Positions 25,570 to 35,184 of a DNA stretch of 64,000 nt are shown here, in pieces. A program made the position numbers and the translations under genes. The notes under the pieces are model-generated. The model did no database searches. It had not been told where the DNA came from and worked only from the letters and a program-made list of their open reading frames with translations. Every line of letters starts with the position of its first letter. Positions within the stretch are counted from its first letter, which is position 1. The stretch is from DATFVA01 sp963721075 (GTDB lineage: Bacteria; Bacteroidota; Ignavibacteria; Ignavibacteriales; Ignavibacteriaceae). The stretch lies in assembly GCA_963721075.1 (NCBI GenBank), contig CAVRHV010000013.1, positions 62,001 to 126,000 of the forward strand, written 5' to 3'.

Positions 25570-27006
25570 TTACTTATACTCAGCCAGCACCTGACAGATC
25601 TTGTCCTGAAGGTATCTTGCATACGCAGTCTGATCAATAAAATTCTGTTCCATTATAGAAAATGCCAGCAGGTGATCATTTTTCGCAGTAACATAACCAG
25701 ACAGACAACTTACGCCTCTTAAAGTCCCAGTCTTAGCGTGAACCTTCCCGTCTGCATCGGTGTTATTCATTCGTTTGCCAATGGTACCGTCAACTCCCCC
25801 AACAGGTAATGACTGAAAAAATATATTAAAAAGGTACGGATCGGAAGAATACATATACTTCAAAACACTTAACACCTGCTCAGCACTTACAAGATTGTAA
25901 CGAGATATACCTGACCCGTCAGCAATGACATAATTATTTTTTTGTACTCCCGCTAAGGTCATCAGCGAATCAATAACATCAAGTCCCTGCCGGGCCGTAA
26001 CCGGGTAAATATTAAAAGATGCAGCAAGCGAATAAAGGACCATCTCGGCACATAGATTATCACTTCGCTTATTCATGTATGTCATCACAGAATCATAACG
26101 CCGGCTGATCACCGAGAGCCATTTTGAAGATGCAGGTTTTTTCTTCAGACCTATTTCCCCGGAAAATTTGATCCCGCCTTCAGCCAGCTGTTCTTTAAAG
26201 AGGTTAAGGAAATAAAGATCGGGCCTGAATATGTTTAAACTACTTTCAACGGTATCAGCACCTGCAAGCTGATCCGGCTGGATATAACCTGTAATATATA
26301 TATCATTTTCCCTGTGCCTCCAGTCTCTTGTAATATGAATATTTTGAAGATCGACGGAGGAAGTTAATGCGTTATTAATAATATTAACATAACCTGTCTC
26401 CGGATCTGTTCTGACATATGGTTTCATGCCCTGAACAGAGCCAGTAACATAAACGTCGATTGAATTGCTGTTAATATTCAGCGAAGAGAGGTACGGAGCA
26501 TCTGTTGAGGGATCATCATCCCACATCCAGCCCCAGCCCCAGAATACGGAATCTTTTTTAGAGACATCCGCATATATATTGCCCGATATTTCTTTAACCC
26601 CGGCCTTTCGCATATCCCTCAGGAATTTATCAAGGTCAGCAGTATTAAATAGCGGATCGAATCCTCCCACGACATACAAGTCGCCGTAAAGCGTATTATT
26701 CAATATTTCCCCTACATACTGAAGAGAAGTTACAAAATTATAGCCCGGACCTAGAAAGATTAATCCCGCAGCAGAAGTAAGCAGTTTCATATTAGAGGCA
26801 GGATTCAGGAGTCTGTGTTCATTCACCTTATATATATACTCACCTGTAGTAAGGTCGTATACATCTAAGGCGATAGTGGTGGTATTAAAGAATTCATCTT
26901 TCAGGATCTCGTCGAGCCCGCTCTCAACCTGGTTCCTGTTAAGCTGGGGAAAAATATTTGATGAAAAAAAGAGGAAACTGATTATAAGTATATATAGCTT
27001 CATCAT
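25570..27006 (-). CDS. dacB: D-alanyl-D-alanine carboxypeptidase/endopeptidase (PBP4 family)
   Basis: This is a 478-residue class C-type penicillin-binding protein that trims or cleaves peptidoglycan cross-links. A signal peptide of about 20 residues is followed by the catalytic SNMK (SXXK, near Ser71), SDN of the SXN motif and KTG in HAKTGTL. A large insertion domain between the first two motifs is typical of PBP4. The start is taken at the ATG pair 27001-27006, where the signal peptide begins. That places it directly next to the end of the TatD/radical-SAM gene (27008). Confidence 0.9.
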   Translation of the reverse strand: MMKLYILIISFLFFSSNIFPQLNRNQVESGLDEILKDEFFNTTTIALDVYDLTTGEYIYKVNEHRLLNPASNMKLLTSAAGLIFLGPGYNFVTSLQYVGEILNNTLYGDLYVVGGFDPLFNTADLDKFLRDMRKAGVKEISGNIYADVSKKDSVFWGWGWMWDDDPSTDAPYLSSLNINSNSIDVYVTGSVQGMKPYVRTDPETGYVNIINNALTSSVDLQNIHITRDWRHRENDIYITGYIQPDQLAGADTVESSLNIFRPDLYFLNLFKEQLAEGGIKFSGEIGLKKKPASSKWLSVISRRYDSVMTYMNKRSDNLCAEMVLYSLAASFNIYPVTARQGLDVIDSLMTLAGVQKNNYVIADGSGISRYNLVSAEQVLSVLKYMYSSDPYLFNIFFQSLPVGGVDGTIGKRMNNTDADGKVHAKTGTLRGVSCLSGYVTAKNDHLLAFSIMEQNFIDQTAYARYLQDKICQVLAEYK

Positions 27007-27007
27007 A

Positions 27008-28369
27008 TCAGAAATAAGGCCGTACTCTGAATTCTGCACCGAACTTATTCTCTACAACCTCTTTTGCTTTATTTATCTCAACCTCATCAATTGAAACGAC
27101 GCTCATAACCAGACTCCCGGTATACTGTTTCACACTCTTTGCAAAAGCTACCATTTCGTTGAAAAACCGTGTATCAAGCTTCATAATTTTTGCATATTGC
27201 CGCGGATCAACCGTATTAATACTTATTGAAACAGTATCAATCAAGCCCTTAAACTCTGGAGTTATATCCCGCTTGTTTATAAAGCTGCCATGTCCGTTTG
27301 TATTCAGCCTGGTCTTACCTCCATTATCCTTAACATACCTTGCAATCTTTTTTACCACATCCCACCGGATAGTCGGTTCTCCATATCCGCAGAATACAAT
27401 TTCCTCATAATCCTTAGGATCACCTATTTCTGCTATATAAATCTCGGCCGGAGGTTCCTCATCCCTGGTCATCTTAAGATTATAGCCGTGAAGTGTGGCG
27501 TCGCCTTTTCTGTTACAGAAGAAACAATCGGCATTGCACCTGTTAGTAATATTTATATAAAGATTTTTACCGATCGGATAAGTATAACTAATCTTGTTTT
27601 TAACGCTTATACCGAAAAATCTGAAGGCATTAAATGAGGTTACTTTAGCGATATCCTCCATCTTAACATTATGTACCTCAGCCATTTTTTCGGCAATCAG
27701 CTTAACATTTGCTGGTTCGTTTCGGTGTCCGCGATGAGGTTCCGGAGTCATAAAAGGAGAATCAGTCTCAAGAAGCACCTTATCAAGACTTATCCCGGCG
27801 AGTGTTTTTCTAAGATCATTCATCTTCTTAAACGAGATATTTCCGGTAAACGAAACAATATGATTCATCTTGATATATTCCAGCGCATCTTCCAGGGATG
27901 AATTAAAGCAGTGAAACTGAGCTCTTAAATCACTGCCGCAGTAAGATGAGATAATCTTCATCATATCTTCATCAGATTCCCGGTTATGAATAACAGCAGG
28001 CAGCTTAAGCTTTACAGCGAGATCCAGCTGCGACTTAAAAGCCTCTATTTGTTTTTCTTTAGGCGAAAAATCATAATAATAATCGAGTCCTATCTCCCCT
28101 ATCGCCACTACTTTAGGATGTTTTGCCAGTTCTTCGATTTCCTGCAGCCAGGAAGATTCCCAATCTTTTGTATCGTGGGGATGAACTCCAACAGCCGCAT
28201 AAATGATATCGTATTTATCAGCCAGCTGCAGGGATTTTCTGGCTGAAGCCAGATCGGTAGCCGGAACGATAATGTAGTCTACCTTATTCTGCCTGGCACG
28301 TTCAATGACCTCATCGAGATCATTCTCAAATTCCGGTAAAAATAAATGTGCATGTGTATCGATAAACAT
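27008..28369 (-). CDS. TatD-family nuclease fused to a radical SAM domain
   Basis: This is a 453-residue two-domain protein. Residues 1-255 are a TatD-type metallo-hydrolase: DTHAHLF, GVHPHD, GEIGLDYYYD, HNRESDEDM, FHCFN and LLETDSPFM. From about 265 a radical SAM domain follows, with the cluster motif CNADCFFC (CX3CX2C) near 278 and GYGEPTIR after it. A separate TatD-associated radical SAM family exists in which the two often sit together; here they are one chain. TatD proteins act as DNases or deacylase-like hydrolases. The radical SAM substrate is not known. Confidence 0.88.
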   Translation of the reverse strand: MFIDTHAHLFLPEFENDLDEVIERARQNKVDYIIVPATDLASARKSLQLADKYDIIYAAVGVHPHDTKDWESSWLQEIEELAKHPKVVAIGEIGLDYYYDFSPKEKQIEAFKSQLDLAVKLKLPAVIHNRESDEDMMKIISSYCGSDLRAQFHCFNSSLEDALEYIKMNHIVSFTGNISFKKMNDLRKTLAGISLDKVLLETDSPFMTPEPHRGHRNEPANVKLIAEKMAEVHNVKMEDIAKVTSFNAFRFFGISVKNKISYTYPIGKNLYINITNRCNADCFFCNRKGDATLHGYNLKMTRDEEPPAEIYIAEIGDPKDYEEIVFCGYGEPTIRWDVVKKIARYVKDNGGKTRLNTNGHGSFINKRDITPEFKGLIDTVSISINTVDPRQYAKIMKLDTRFFNEMVAFAKSVKQYTGSLVMSVVSIDEVEINKAKEVVENKFGAEFRVRPYF

Positions 28370-28381
28370 TGATTCCCCCTT

Positions 28382-30541
28382 TCAGAAACTAAATTGAATA
28401 CTCAACGAATAATTCCTGACAGGTTTTAAATTTCCGATTAATTCAACATAGTTATAATTTAAAACATTATTTGCATTAAGAAAAATAGATGCAGGAATGC
28501 CCAACGACTTAAAATCATAAGATGCCCTCAGATCCAGTACGTATGCTGCAACACGGAGGTCTCCATCGTTGATAATCCTTACAAGCTCATCATCAATTTC
28601 CTCCATCCGGCTCCAGTACCTGAAATCACCTCCAAAGTTCAGACTTCCGAAATAATAATCAATCGACACTGTAAAAGTATGCCGGGGCCTGTACTTTAGA
28701 GCTTTATTTTTATTTAGATCCCTGGTCCATAAATATGTATAGCTTAGTGATAAAACAATAGACTTATTAAACAATTCAGAATTTAAATCTGTTTCGAATC
28801 CCTGTATCCTTGCTCTGGTTACATTACTAAACACAGCACGGCCGTCCGCTGCGTCAATCCTGGGTTCGATAAAGTCGTAATACTCACTCTGAAATAATGC
28901 TGCGTCCAAAGTTACGCCAGTATACGGTTTATAATCTGCACCGAACTCAAAGGTGAAATTGGTTTCAGACTTCAGATCGGGATTTGGTTTAATGATTATT
29001 CCACTTGCTGTAGTTGAGGTAAAAGCTTCAGCAAGTGATGGCGCCCGGAACCCGGTACCCGCTGAGGCTCTAAGAATAAAATTATCAGTAGCTTTATAAT
29101 TAAGACCTAGCTTGGGCGACACTGCATTTTCTCCCTTCAGCGTATCGAGTTTTGAATAATCGTATCGTATTCCGGCAGATACCGTTAAGGGTGAAAAGTA
29201 GGAAATATCACCATGAACATATATCCCCCCGCTAAGCATATCAGGATTACCGAATAAATTAGAATTCACATTAGAATTTAATCCTTCAATACCTGTTACT
29301 ATAACCAGGTCATTTGAAAAACTCTTATTAAGCTGGACTTCACCGCGATAAAGGTTTGTAATTGATTTGTCCATTGCAGGAGAAGTATCGCTCCAGTCTG
29401 TTCTGTAATAACTTCCCTTTACGTTCAGCAGCATATCTTCACTCAATACGTTCTTATAGATAGCACCGAACAGATAACGGGCTGTGGTAACCGTCTGTCC
29501 CTGCTGATCATCAGTCGGAATAAGTGCATGCCTCGAATCTTTCCAGTAATAGAAATTTCCACCTTTTTTATTAAGAGTATTTGCCAGTAAAGTGATTGAA
29601 CTTGCCGGTGTTAGATTAACTGTACCTTTCAGAAAACCTATATATTTATGAGAAAATCCGTTTTGTTTGTAGCTCATATCCTCAAGTCTTGTAACCGAGA
29701 ATTCTAGTCCCACACCCCCGAACGTCTGTGCGTGAGCGAGAGTTAGACCATTGAAGTATCTGTTTTCAGGTGACCATTGCCATTCAGCATAAGATGGTTT
29801 ATCATAAAAACCAGCAAAAGTCTTTATAAAGGTCACGGGATTTTCCGGAATATCACTTGTAATCACATTTATTACACCACCGATTGCTGTAGAACCGTAT
29901 AGTGAACTGGCTGCGCCTTTTATGATTTCGACCCTCTGAATAGCTGTGGTGGGAATCATTTCCCAGATAGTTTCTCCCGTATCGCCGGTATAGAAAGGAA
30001 TACCGTCAAGCGCAAGTAAAACTCTCGAGCCTGCTCCCCTGCTGTATCCGCTCGATCCTCTGATACTGATCTGATCTTCAGTCATAGTCACCCCGGGTAC
30101 ATAACGCAGAGCATTCTCCAGGTCATTGATATTCTTTTTAGCAAATTCATCCGAATGAATAACATCGACACTGACAGGAAGATCTGATAAGTACTGCTCC
30201 CGCTTTCCTGCTGTAACAATGACCTGTGCAGATTCAACCGGCTTTTGTTTTAAGGATACATCGACTACCAGAGATTTCTCATTAAGATCAAAATCTATTG
30301 TTACAGGTGAATACCCTACTGCGGTAAATTTAAGTGTGTATTTACCGGCAGAAAGTTTTTCAATTTTATACCGACCGTTTTCATCTGCTGCAGTTCCCTT
30401 ACCGGTACCCGCAATAATTATATTTACACCCGGAACCGGTTTTCCTGACGTATCGGTAACTGTACCTGATACAGAATATTGCTGCGCCGCCGCTTCACTG
30501 CACATCAGAAGTATTACAATATAAAAATAAAGAAATTTCAT
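28382..30541 (-). CDS. TonB-dependent outer-membrane receptor
   Basis: This is a 719-residue outer-membrane transporter. After an 18-residue signal peptide comes a carboxypeptidase-regulatory-like domain (about 22-105, VSGTVTDTSGKPVPGVNI). The plug follows (about 118-230, with YVPGVTM, ISIRGSSGYSRGAGSRVLL and IKGAASSLYGSTAIGGVIN), then a 22-stranded barrel ending in a C-terminal aromatic residue. The plug and barrel resemble vitamin B12 and siderophore receptors, but no ligand can be assigned. Its ATG overlaps the stop of the upstream lipoprotein gene (ATGA), which indicates translational coupling. Confidence 0.9.
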   Translation of the reverse strand: MKFLYFYIVILLMCSEAAAQQYSVSGTVTDTSGKPVPGVNIIIAGTGKGTAADENGRYKIEKLSAGKYTLKFTAVGYSPVTIDFDLNEKSLVVDVSLKQKPVESAQVIVTAGKREQYLSDLPVSVDVIHSDEFAKKNINDLENALRYVPGVTMTEDQISIRGSSGYSRGAGSRVLLALDGIPFYTGDTGETIWEMIPTTAIQRVEIIKGAASSLYGSTAIGGVINVITSDIPENPVTFIKTFAGFYDKPSYAEWQWSPENRYFNGLTLAHAQTFGGVGLEFSVTRLEDMSYKQNGFSHKYIGFLKGTVNLTPASSITLLANTLNKKGGNFYYWKDSRHALIPTDDQQGQTVTTARYLFGAIYKNVLSEDMLLNVKGSYYRTDWSDTSPAMDKSITNLYRGEVQLNKSFSNDLVIVTGIEGLNSNVNSNLFGNPDMLSGGIYVHGDISYFSPLTVSAGIRYDYSKLDTLKGENAVSPKLGLNYKATDNFILRASAGTGFRAPSLAEAFTSTTASGIIIKPNPDLKSETNFTFEFGADYKPYTGVTLDAALFQSEYYDFIEPRIDAADGRAVFSNVTRARIQGFETDLNSELFNKSIVLSLSYTYLWTRDLNKNKALKYRPRHTFTVSIDYYFGSLNFGGDFRYWSRMEEIDDELVRIINDGDLRVAAYVLDLRASYDFKSLGIPASIFLNANNVLNYNYVELIGNLKPVRNYSLSIQFSF

Positions 30542-31054
30542 CCGCCGTCAGTAGGTTGTGGAGGAGGATTATTAAAGTCACATCTGATATCGATATTTTT
30601 AACAAAAGTTTTTTCAGGAATTACCAGTTTACCCGGATGAGTAGTATCACCGTATGCATAATAAATTCCGGTGACAATCCAGTCCTTAGGATTTAGCGAA
30701 GGCTGCGTTTGTACTCTGCTGAACTACGGCCACATAAGAGAAGGTACCCGGATTTATATGTATGAGAGCACTGTCCCTTGAATCATACTCATAAGTTGTC
30801 ACCCCGAATGGTATCTCACTGCTTATGAACTTAAGATTGAAAATATTTATATCACCCACAGATTCAAGAGGATTTTCGAACACGACCACAAAAGACCTTT
30901 GAATGCTGTCCGGCCATGCACCGATAAACGTAATTCTCCCCCCGAAGCCCGGAACCTCATCCGCCGGCCGCGGTTCAATGCCTTTATCGCATCCTCCCAT
31001 TAACAACAAAACTGTGAATAACACCGGGAGGGTTATACATTTTATATAATGCAT
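30538..31054 (-). CDS. Lipoprotein coupled to the TonB-dependent receptor (frameshifted in this sequence)
   Basis: With one base removed this is a 171-residue lipoprotein, with the lipobox LLMGGC giving an acylated Cys22. The mature part is beta-rich and ends with a proline-rich tail. The first frame stops after AFAKS. Deleting one A from the run at 30708-30710 continues through TTQPSLNPKDWIVTGIYYAY to a TGA at 30538-30540 that overlaps the receptor start. The frame is therefore open right up to its partner. I do not recognise the family. Its position suggests a surface-exposed partner for the receptor's ligand, as in other receptor-lipoprotein pairs. Confidence 0.68.
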
Positions 31055-31063
31055 AGAAGAAGG

Positions 31064-32065
31064 TTAAATTACTTCACCAATCTTTAATGGATGTTCATTT
31101 ATTTCGTTGGAGAGAGAAATAATCCTGCTTTCATCATCAGGTGATACAACTGCAATCAGTCCGATCCCAAGATTAAAAACATTTCGCATTTCTTCAAGAC
31201 TAATTTTACCTGTCTGCTGGATTAACCTGAAAACTGCAGGCATCTCCCATTCATCCCATTTGATATCGAGTCTTAATCCCTCCGGCAGAACCCTTTTTGT
31301 ATTTCCTATAATTCCGCCGCCGGTAATGTGAGAGAATCCTTTCACTCTCATATTTTTATTCAAATGGGTTATGAGTTTAAGATATGATTTGTGAACTCGC
31401 AGCAATTCATCTCCGAGAGTAGAACCAAGCTCATCTATTTTTTCAGTTATTTTGAATTTAGGAAGAAGAACTTTCCTTGCAAGAGAATAGCCGTTCGTAT
31501 GAAGTCCGTTAGATGAAAATCCTATTAAGACATCACCCTTTTTTATAGTGCTGCCGTCAATAACACCGGATTTATCAACAATACCTACGATCGTTCCTGA
31601 CATATCATATTCATCTTCTGCATAAAGGCCCGGCATTTCAGCAGTTTCGCCGCCGATAAGTGCGCATTCATTTTCTCTGCAGGCAATAGAAAATCCTTCA
31701 ATGATCTTCGCTGCTCTGTCGGGATTAAGTTTTCCGAAGGCAAGATAATCGAGGAAGAAAAGAGGTTTAGCTCCGCAGACAGATATATCATTTACACAAT
31801 GATTCACCAGGTCCTGGCCTACGGTATCATGTTTATCCGCGGCAAAAGCTATTTTTAACTTTGTTCCAACTCCGTCCACGCTTGACACCAGCACTGGCTC
31901 TTTAAGTCCGGCCAGATCAGGCTGATAGAACGCACCGAACAGTCCTATATCTGAAAGAACATTCTTATTAAACGTTGATTTTGCGAAACCTTTTATTCTT
32001 TTTACGGTTTCATCACCGGCTTCAATATCAACCCCGGCAGCTTTATAAGTGGAATTTTCTGACAT
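31064..32065 (-). CDS. purM: Phosphoribosylformylglycinamidine cyclo-ligase
   Basis: This 333-residue AIR synthetase catalyses the ATP-dependent ring closure in purine synthesis. Characteristic segments are YKAAGVDIEAGDE at the N-terminus, DGVGTKLKIAF, ALIGGETAEMPGLY and FSHITGGGIIGN, all in the expected order. Length matches the family (about 340-350). It is the first gene of a minus-strand run and its stop lies 9 bases before the lipoprotein gene start. Those two may share a transcript, though their functions are not linked. Confidence 0.95.
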   Translation of the reverse strand: MSENSTYKAAGVDIEAGDETVKRIKGFAKSTFNKNVLSDIGLFGAFYQPDLAGLKEPVLVSSVDGVGTKLKIAFAADKHDTVGQDLVNHCVNDISVCGAKPLFFLDYLAFGKLNPDRAAKIIEGFSIACRENECALIGGETAEMPGLYAEDEYDMSGTIVGIVDKSGVIDGSTIKKGDVLIGFSSNGLHTNGYSLARKVLLPKFKITEKIDELGSTLGDELLRVHKSYLKLITHLNKNMRVKGFSHITGGGIIGNTKRVLPEGLRLDIKWDEWEMPAVFRLIQQTGKISLEEMRNVFNLGIGLIAVVSPDDESRIISLSNEINEHPLKIGEVI

Positions 32066-32307
32066 TCTTTTATTTCAAATTAAGGTTAAAAATCAGGCAA
32101 AATTTACGATGAAATGAGCTAGGAAACAAAATGAGATTACTTTTAGTACCAGATAGCTCTAGGTTTCCCGGATTTATCACTCTAAGCAGCTGACTGCTAA
32201 AAATACTTTAAAATATTGCGATTTTTAATTATTTTTGCACGTTTTTGGGTTAACAACTTTTACTTATTTTTTTTATATTAGCGCATTCAAAACGTAAAAT
32301 AACGAAG

Positions 32308-33351
32308 ATGGGACACGAAGAATTAAGCGACAGGGAAAAACTGATACTGAGATCGATAATACAGCAGTTTATTCTGACGGCATCACCTGTCGGTTCACGG
32401 TTTATTACAAAAAAATATGATATAGGCTTCTCACCGGCAACGGTTAGAAACATTATGGCCGATCTGGAGGAATCCGGCTTCATTGGTCATCCTCATACCT
32501 CAGCGGGAAGAATTCCTACTGACAAAGGTTACCGGTTTTATGTCGATTCTCTTATGGAAATCCAGAAGATCCGGAATTCCGAGAAGGGAATAATTAATAA
32601 AAGTTTAGATATCGAACAGGTAGAGACCGATGAAATACTTCGCCTGACCACCTCAATTTTAAGCAACATAACAAAACAGCTTGCCTGTGTTACCTATCCA
32701 AGAATAGATTCAGGAATACTGGCGAAGCTGCAGATAGTTTCACTGTCATCCAGCCGCATCCTTATAGTCATAAGTATTAAGGGCGGGCTGGTTAAAACCA
32801 TTACAATGGAGGTCGATTCGGAAATTAAACCGGCACAGATCGAATCGGTGCAGAACCTGCTCAACGAAAGGCTGTGCGGACTCACTTTCAAAGAGATAAG
32901 AACAACTTTAAGTGAAAGATTCAGGGATGTTGAGGAAGATCAAAGACCGGTAATAAGACTTTTTGTTGATTCAGTAGATAAGATCTTTAAAGATGTTAAT
33001 TCAAAAGATAATGTTTACCTGACCGGGGCAAGTAATATAATCAAGCAGCCGGAGTTTGAGAATCCTGAAAAGTTTCCGGGTATAGTTGAACTGATTGAAA
33101 ATAAAGATATCATTATCCATATACTTGATAAAGGAAGCGATACCGCACACGACCAGGTATTTATATCTATAGGCAGTGAAAATGAGGATCGCAAACTTGA
33201 AGAATACAGTTTTATAAGTAAAGAATACTCTATCGAAGGTACATCCGGAACCCTGGGAATAATCGGTCCCAAAAGGATGGAGTACTCCAAGGTAGTGGCC
33301 ATTGTAGATTATATGGCTAAAATGTTATCAGAAATATTAAAGAATGAATAA
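32308..33351 (+). CDS. hrcA: Heat-inducible transcription repressor HrcA
   Basis: This 347-residue protein has an N-terminal winged helix (LSDREKLILRSIIQQFI, FSPATVRNIMADLEESGFI) and the HrcA segment HTSAGRIPTDKGYRFYVDS, followed by a GAF-like regulatory domain. HrcA normally represses groE and dnaK operons by binding the CIRCE inverted repeat. I see no CIRCE sequence upstream of this gene. A TATATTAG at 32274-32281 may be the -7 element. It is followed closely by grpE and dnaJ, so it heads a chaperone operon. Confidence 0.95.
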   Translation: MGHEELSDREKLILRSIIQQFILTASPVGSRFITKKYDIGFSPATVRNIMADLEESGFIGHPHTSAGRIPTDKGYRFYVDSLMEIQKIRNSEKGIINKSLDIEQVETDEILRLTTSILSNITKQLACVTYPRIDSGILAKLQIVSLSSSRILIVISIKGGLVKTITMEVDSEIKPAQIESVQNLLNERLCGLTFKEIRTTLSERFRDVEEDQRPVIRLFVDSVDKIFKDVNSKDNVYLTGASNIIKQPEFENPEKFPGIVELIENKDIIIHILDKGSDTAHDQVFISIGSENEDRKLEEYSFISKEYSIEGTSGTLGIIGPKRMEYSKVVAIVDYMAKMLSEILKNE

Positions 33352-33368
33352 TCAGCGGAGAAACCCAT

Positions 33369-33974
33369 ATGAAAAAAGATAAAAAGAACAATGACCAGGA
33401 AGAAGAAATGAATCAAAATGAAGAACCGTTTCAGGATATGTCAGAAACAGAAGAAGAATTAATGAATAAAGATGAAAGAATTGAAGAACTTGAAAATGAG
33501 ACAGCTGATTTAAAAGACAAGCTGCTAAGAAGGGCTGCCGAGTTTGAGAATTACAAAAGAAGAACAGAAAATGACCAGCTTAATCTTCTTAAATATGCGG
33601 CCGAATCATTCATTATTAAATTACTGCCAATTGTAGATGACTTTGAGAGATCATTGCAGCATATTGATAATTCCAGCGATATCGAATCGATCAAGAAGGG
33701 ATTGAAACTTATATACGATAAACTTATGAAAACGCTGGATGAGCAGGGTATAAAGAAAATTGAAGCGGTCGGACAGCCGTTTGATGTGGAATTTCATGAG
33801 GCACTGATGCAGCGTAAAGCTGACAATGTAGCTCCGCATACGGTTCTCGACGAGATCGAGAAAGGCTATATGTATAAAGACCGTGTTATCAGGCATGCAA
33901 AAGTTGTAGTAAGTGAAGATCAGGAGGGACTGGAGGAAAACAATAATTCAGAAAGTGAAAACAAAGAGGATTAG
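33369..33974 (+). CDS. grpE: Nucleotide exchange factor GrpE
   Basis: This 201-residue protein is the nucleotide-exchange factor for DnaK. The first about 60 residues are acidic and predicted coiled coil. The GrpE core follows, with RRAAEFENYKRRTE, KLLPIVDDFERSL, the signature GQPFDVEFHEALM, and GYMYKDRVIRHAKVVVS. It sits 17 bases after hrcA and 9 bases before dnaJ, the usual hrcA-grpE-dnaJ order. The dnaK gene is not in the window. Confidence 0.95.
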   Translation: MKKDKKNNDQEEEMNQNEEPFQDMSETEEELMNKDERIEELENETADLKDKLLRRAAEFENYKRRTENDQLNLLKYAAESFIIKLLPIVDDFERSLQHIDNSSDIESIKKGLKLIYDKLMKTLDEQGIKKIEAVGQPFDVEFHEALMQRKADNVAPHTVLDEIEKGYMYKDRVIRHAKVVVSEDQEGLEENNNSESENKED

Positions 33975-33983
33975 TATTCTTAT

Positions 33984-35121
33984 ATGTCAAAAAGAGATTA
34001 TTACGAAGTACTGGGTGTAGAGAAAACCGCTTCCAAGGAAGAACTGAAAAAAGCTTACAGAAAACTCGCTATGCAGTATCATCCGGATAGAAATCCCGAT
34101 GATAAGGATGCAGAGGAAAGATTCAAGGAAGCGGCAGAAGCGTATGAAATTTTAAGCAGCGATGAAAAACGAGCCAATTACGACAGATTCGGTCATGCCG
34201 GCGTCAGAGGCGGTCAGCAGGGATTTTCAGACATCAACGATATTTTCTCCCACTTCTCGGATATTTTCGGAGGGGCTTCAATCTTCGATGATTTCTTCGG
34301 AGGCGGACAAAGAAGAACAAGGCGGCGCACGGGAGGAACTCCCGGCTCTGATCTTCGGGTTACACTTCAGCTGACCATGGAGGAAATCGCCGAAGGAACC
34401 AGCAAAAAGCTTAAGATCAAGAAGCAGGTCAAATGTGAAGAATGCGGAGGATCGGGCGCAGAGGCAGGTACTTCAAAAAACACCTGTCCTGTCTGCCATG
34501 GATCCGGTGAAGTAAAGACTGTCTCAAGATCAGTATTTGGTCAGTTTGTAAACATTACAACCTGCAGCAACTGCGGAGGCGAAGGAACTGTTATTGATAA
34601 ACCCTGTAAAAAATGTATGGGTGATGGAAGAGTCCAGCGAAGACGTAAGTATTAAAATTGACGTTCCTGCAGGTGTAAGCGATGGAAATTATATGACTTT
34701 GCGAAACGATGGCAACGCAGGTAAACGCGGAGGCCCTGCGGGAGATCTTATTGTGGTTTTCAAAGAAATTGAGCATGAATACTTCTTCCGCGAAGGTGAT
34801 GATATCCTTTATGATCTCTTTGTAAGTTTCCCCGAAGCGGCTCTTGGCGGCGAGGTGGAAGTTCCTACACTTAACGGCAAAGCTAAGCTAAAGATAGATT
34901 CCGGGACGCCATCAGGAAAACTTCTTAAGATGCGCGACAAAGGGATCAAGCATCTGAATCATTCGGGACGCGGAGATCAGATTGTCAGGGTCAATATATC
35001 TGTTCCGAAAAAACTCAATTCAAAAGAAAAAGAACTTCTGAAAGAACTATTAAATACTCCGAATATTAAATCATCCTCAGGATCGGAAGAGAAAAACTTT
35101 TTCAAACGATTCAAGCTCTGA
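33984..35121 (+). CDS. dnaJ: Chaperone protein DnaJ (frameshifted in this sequence)
   Basis: With one base removed this is a 378-residue type I Hsp40, close to E. coli DnaJ (376). It has a J domain with YHPDRNPDD, a Gly/Phe-rich region (about 70-115) and four zinc-finger repeats (CEECGGSG, CPVCHGSG, CSNCGGEG, CKKCMGDG). The two C-terminal client-binding domains follow, with FPEAALGGEVEVPTLNGK and GKLLKMRDKGIKHL. The frame breaks just after the fourth repeat at GTCCAGCG; deleting one C at 34634-34635 joins the halves. DnaJ is rarely lost while hrcA and grpE are kept, so this is probably a sequence error. Confidence 0.9.
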
Positions 35122-35184
35122 TACAGAGTAATTCGTGGTATTATTTTTCTTTTTGTATTATATTCGACGTAAATTATAATAATA

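Noticed and set aside
32173..32191. CTAAGCAGCTGACTGCTAA as a CIRCE element
   Set aside because: It has the outline of an inverted repeat but neither the TTAGCACTC arms nor the 9-base spacer, so it cannot be called CIRCE.
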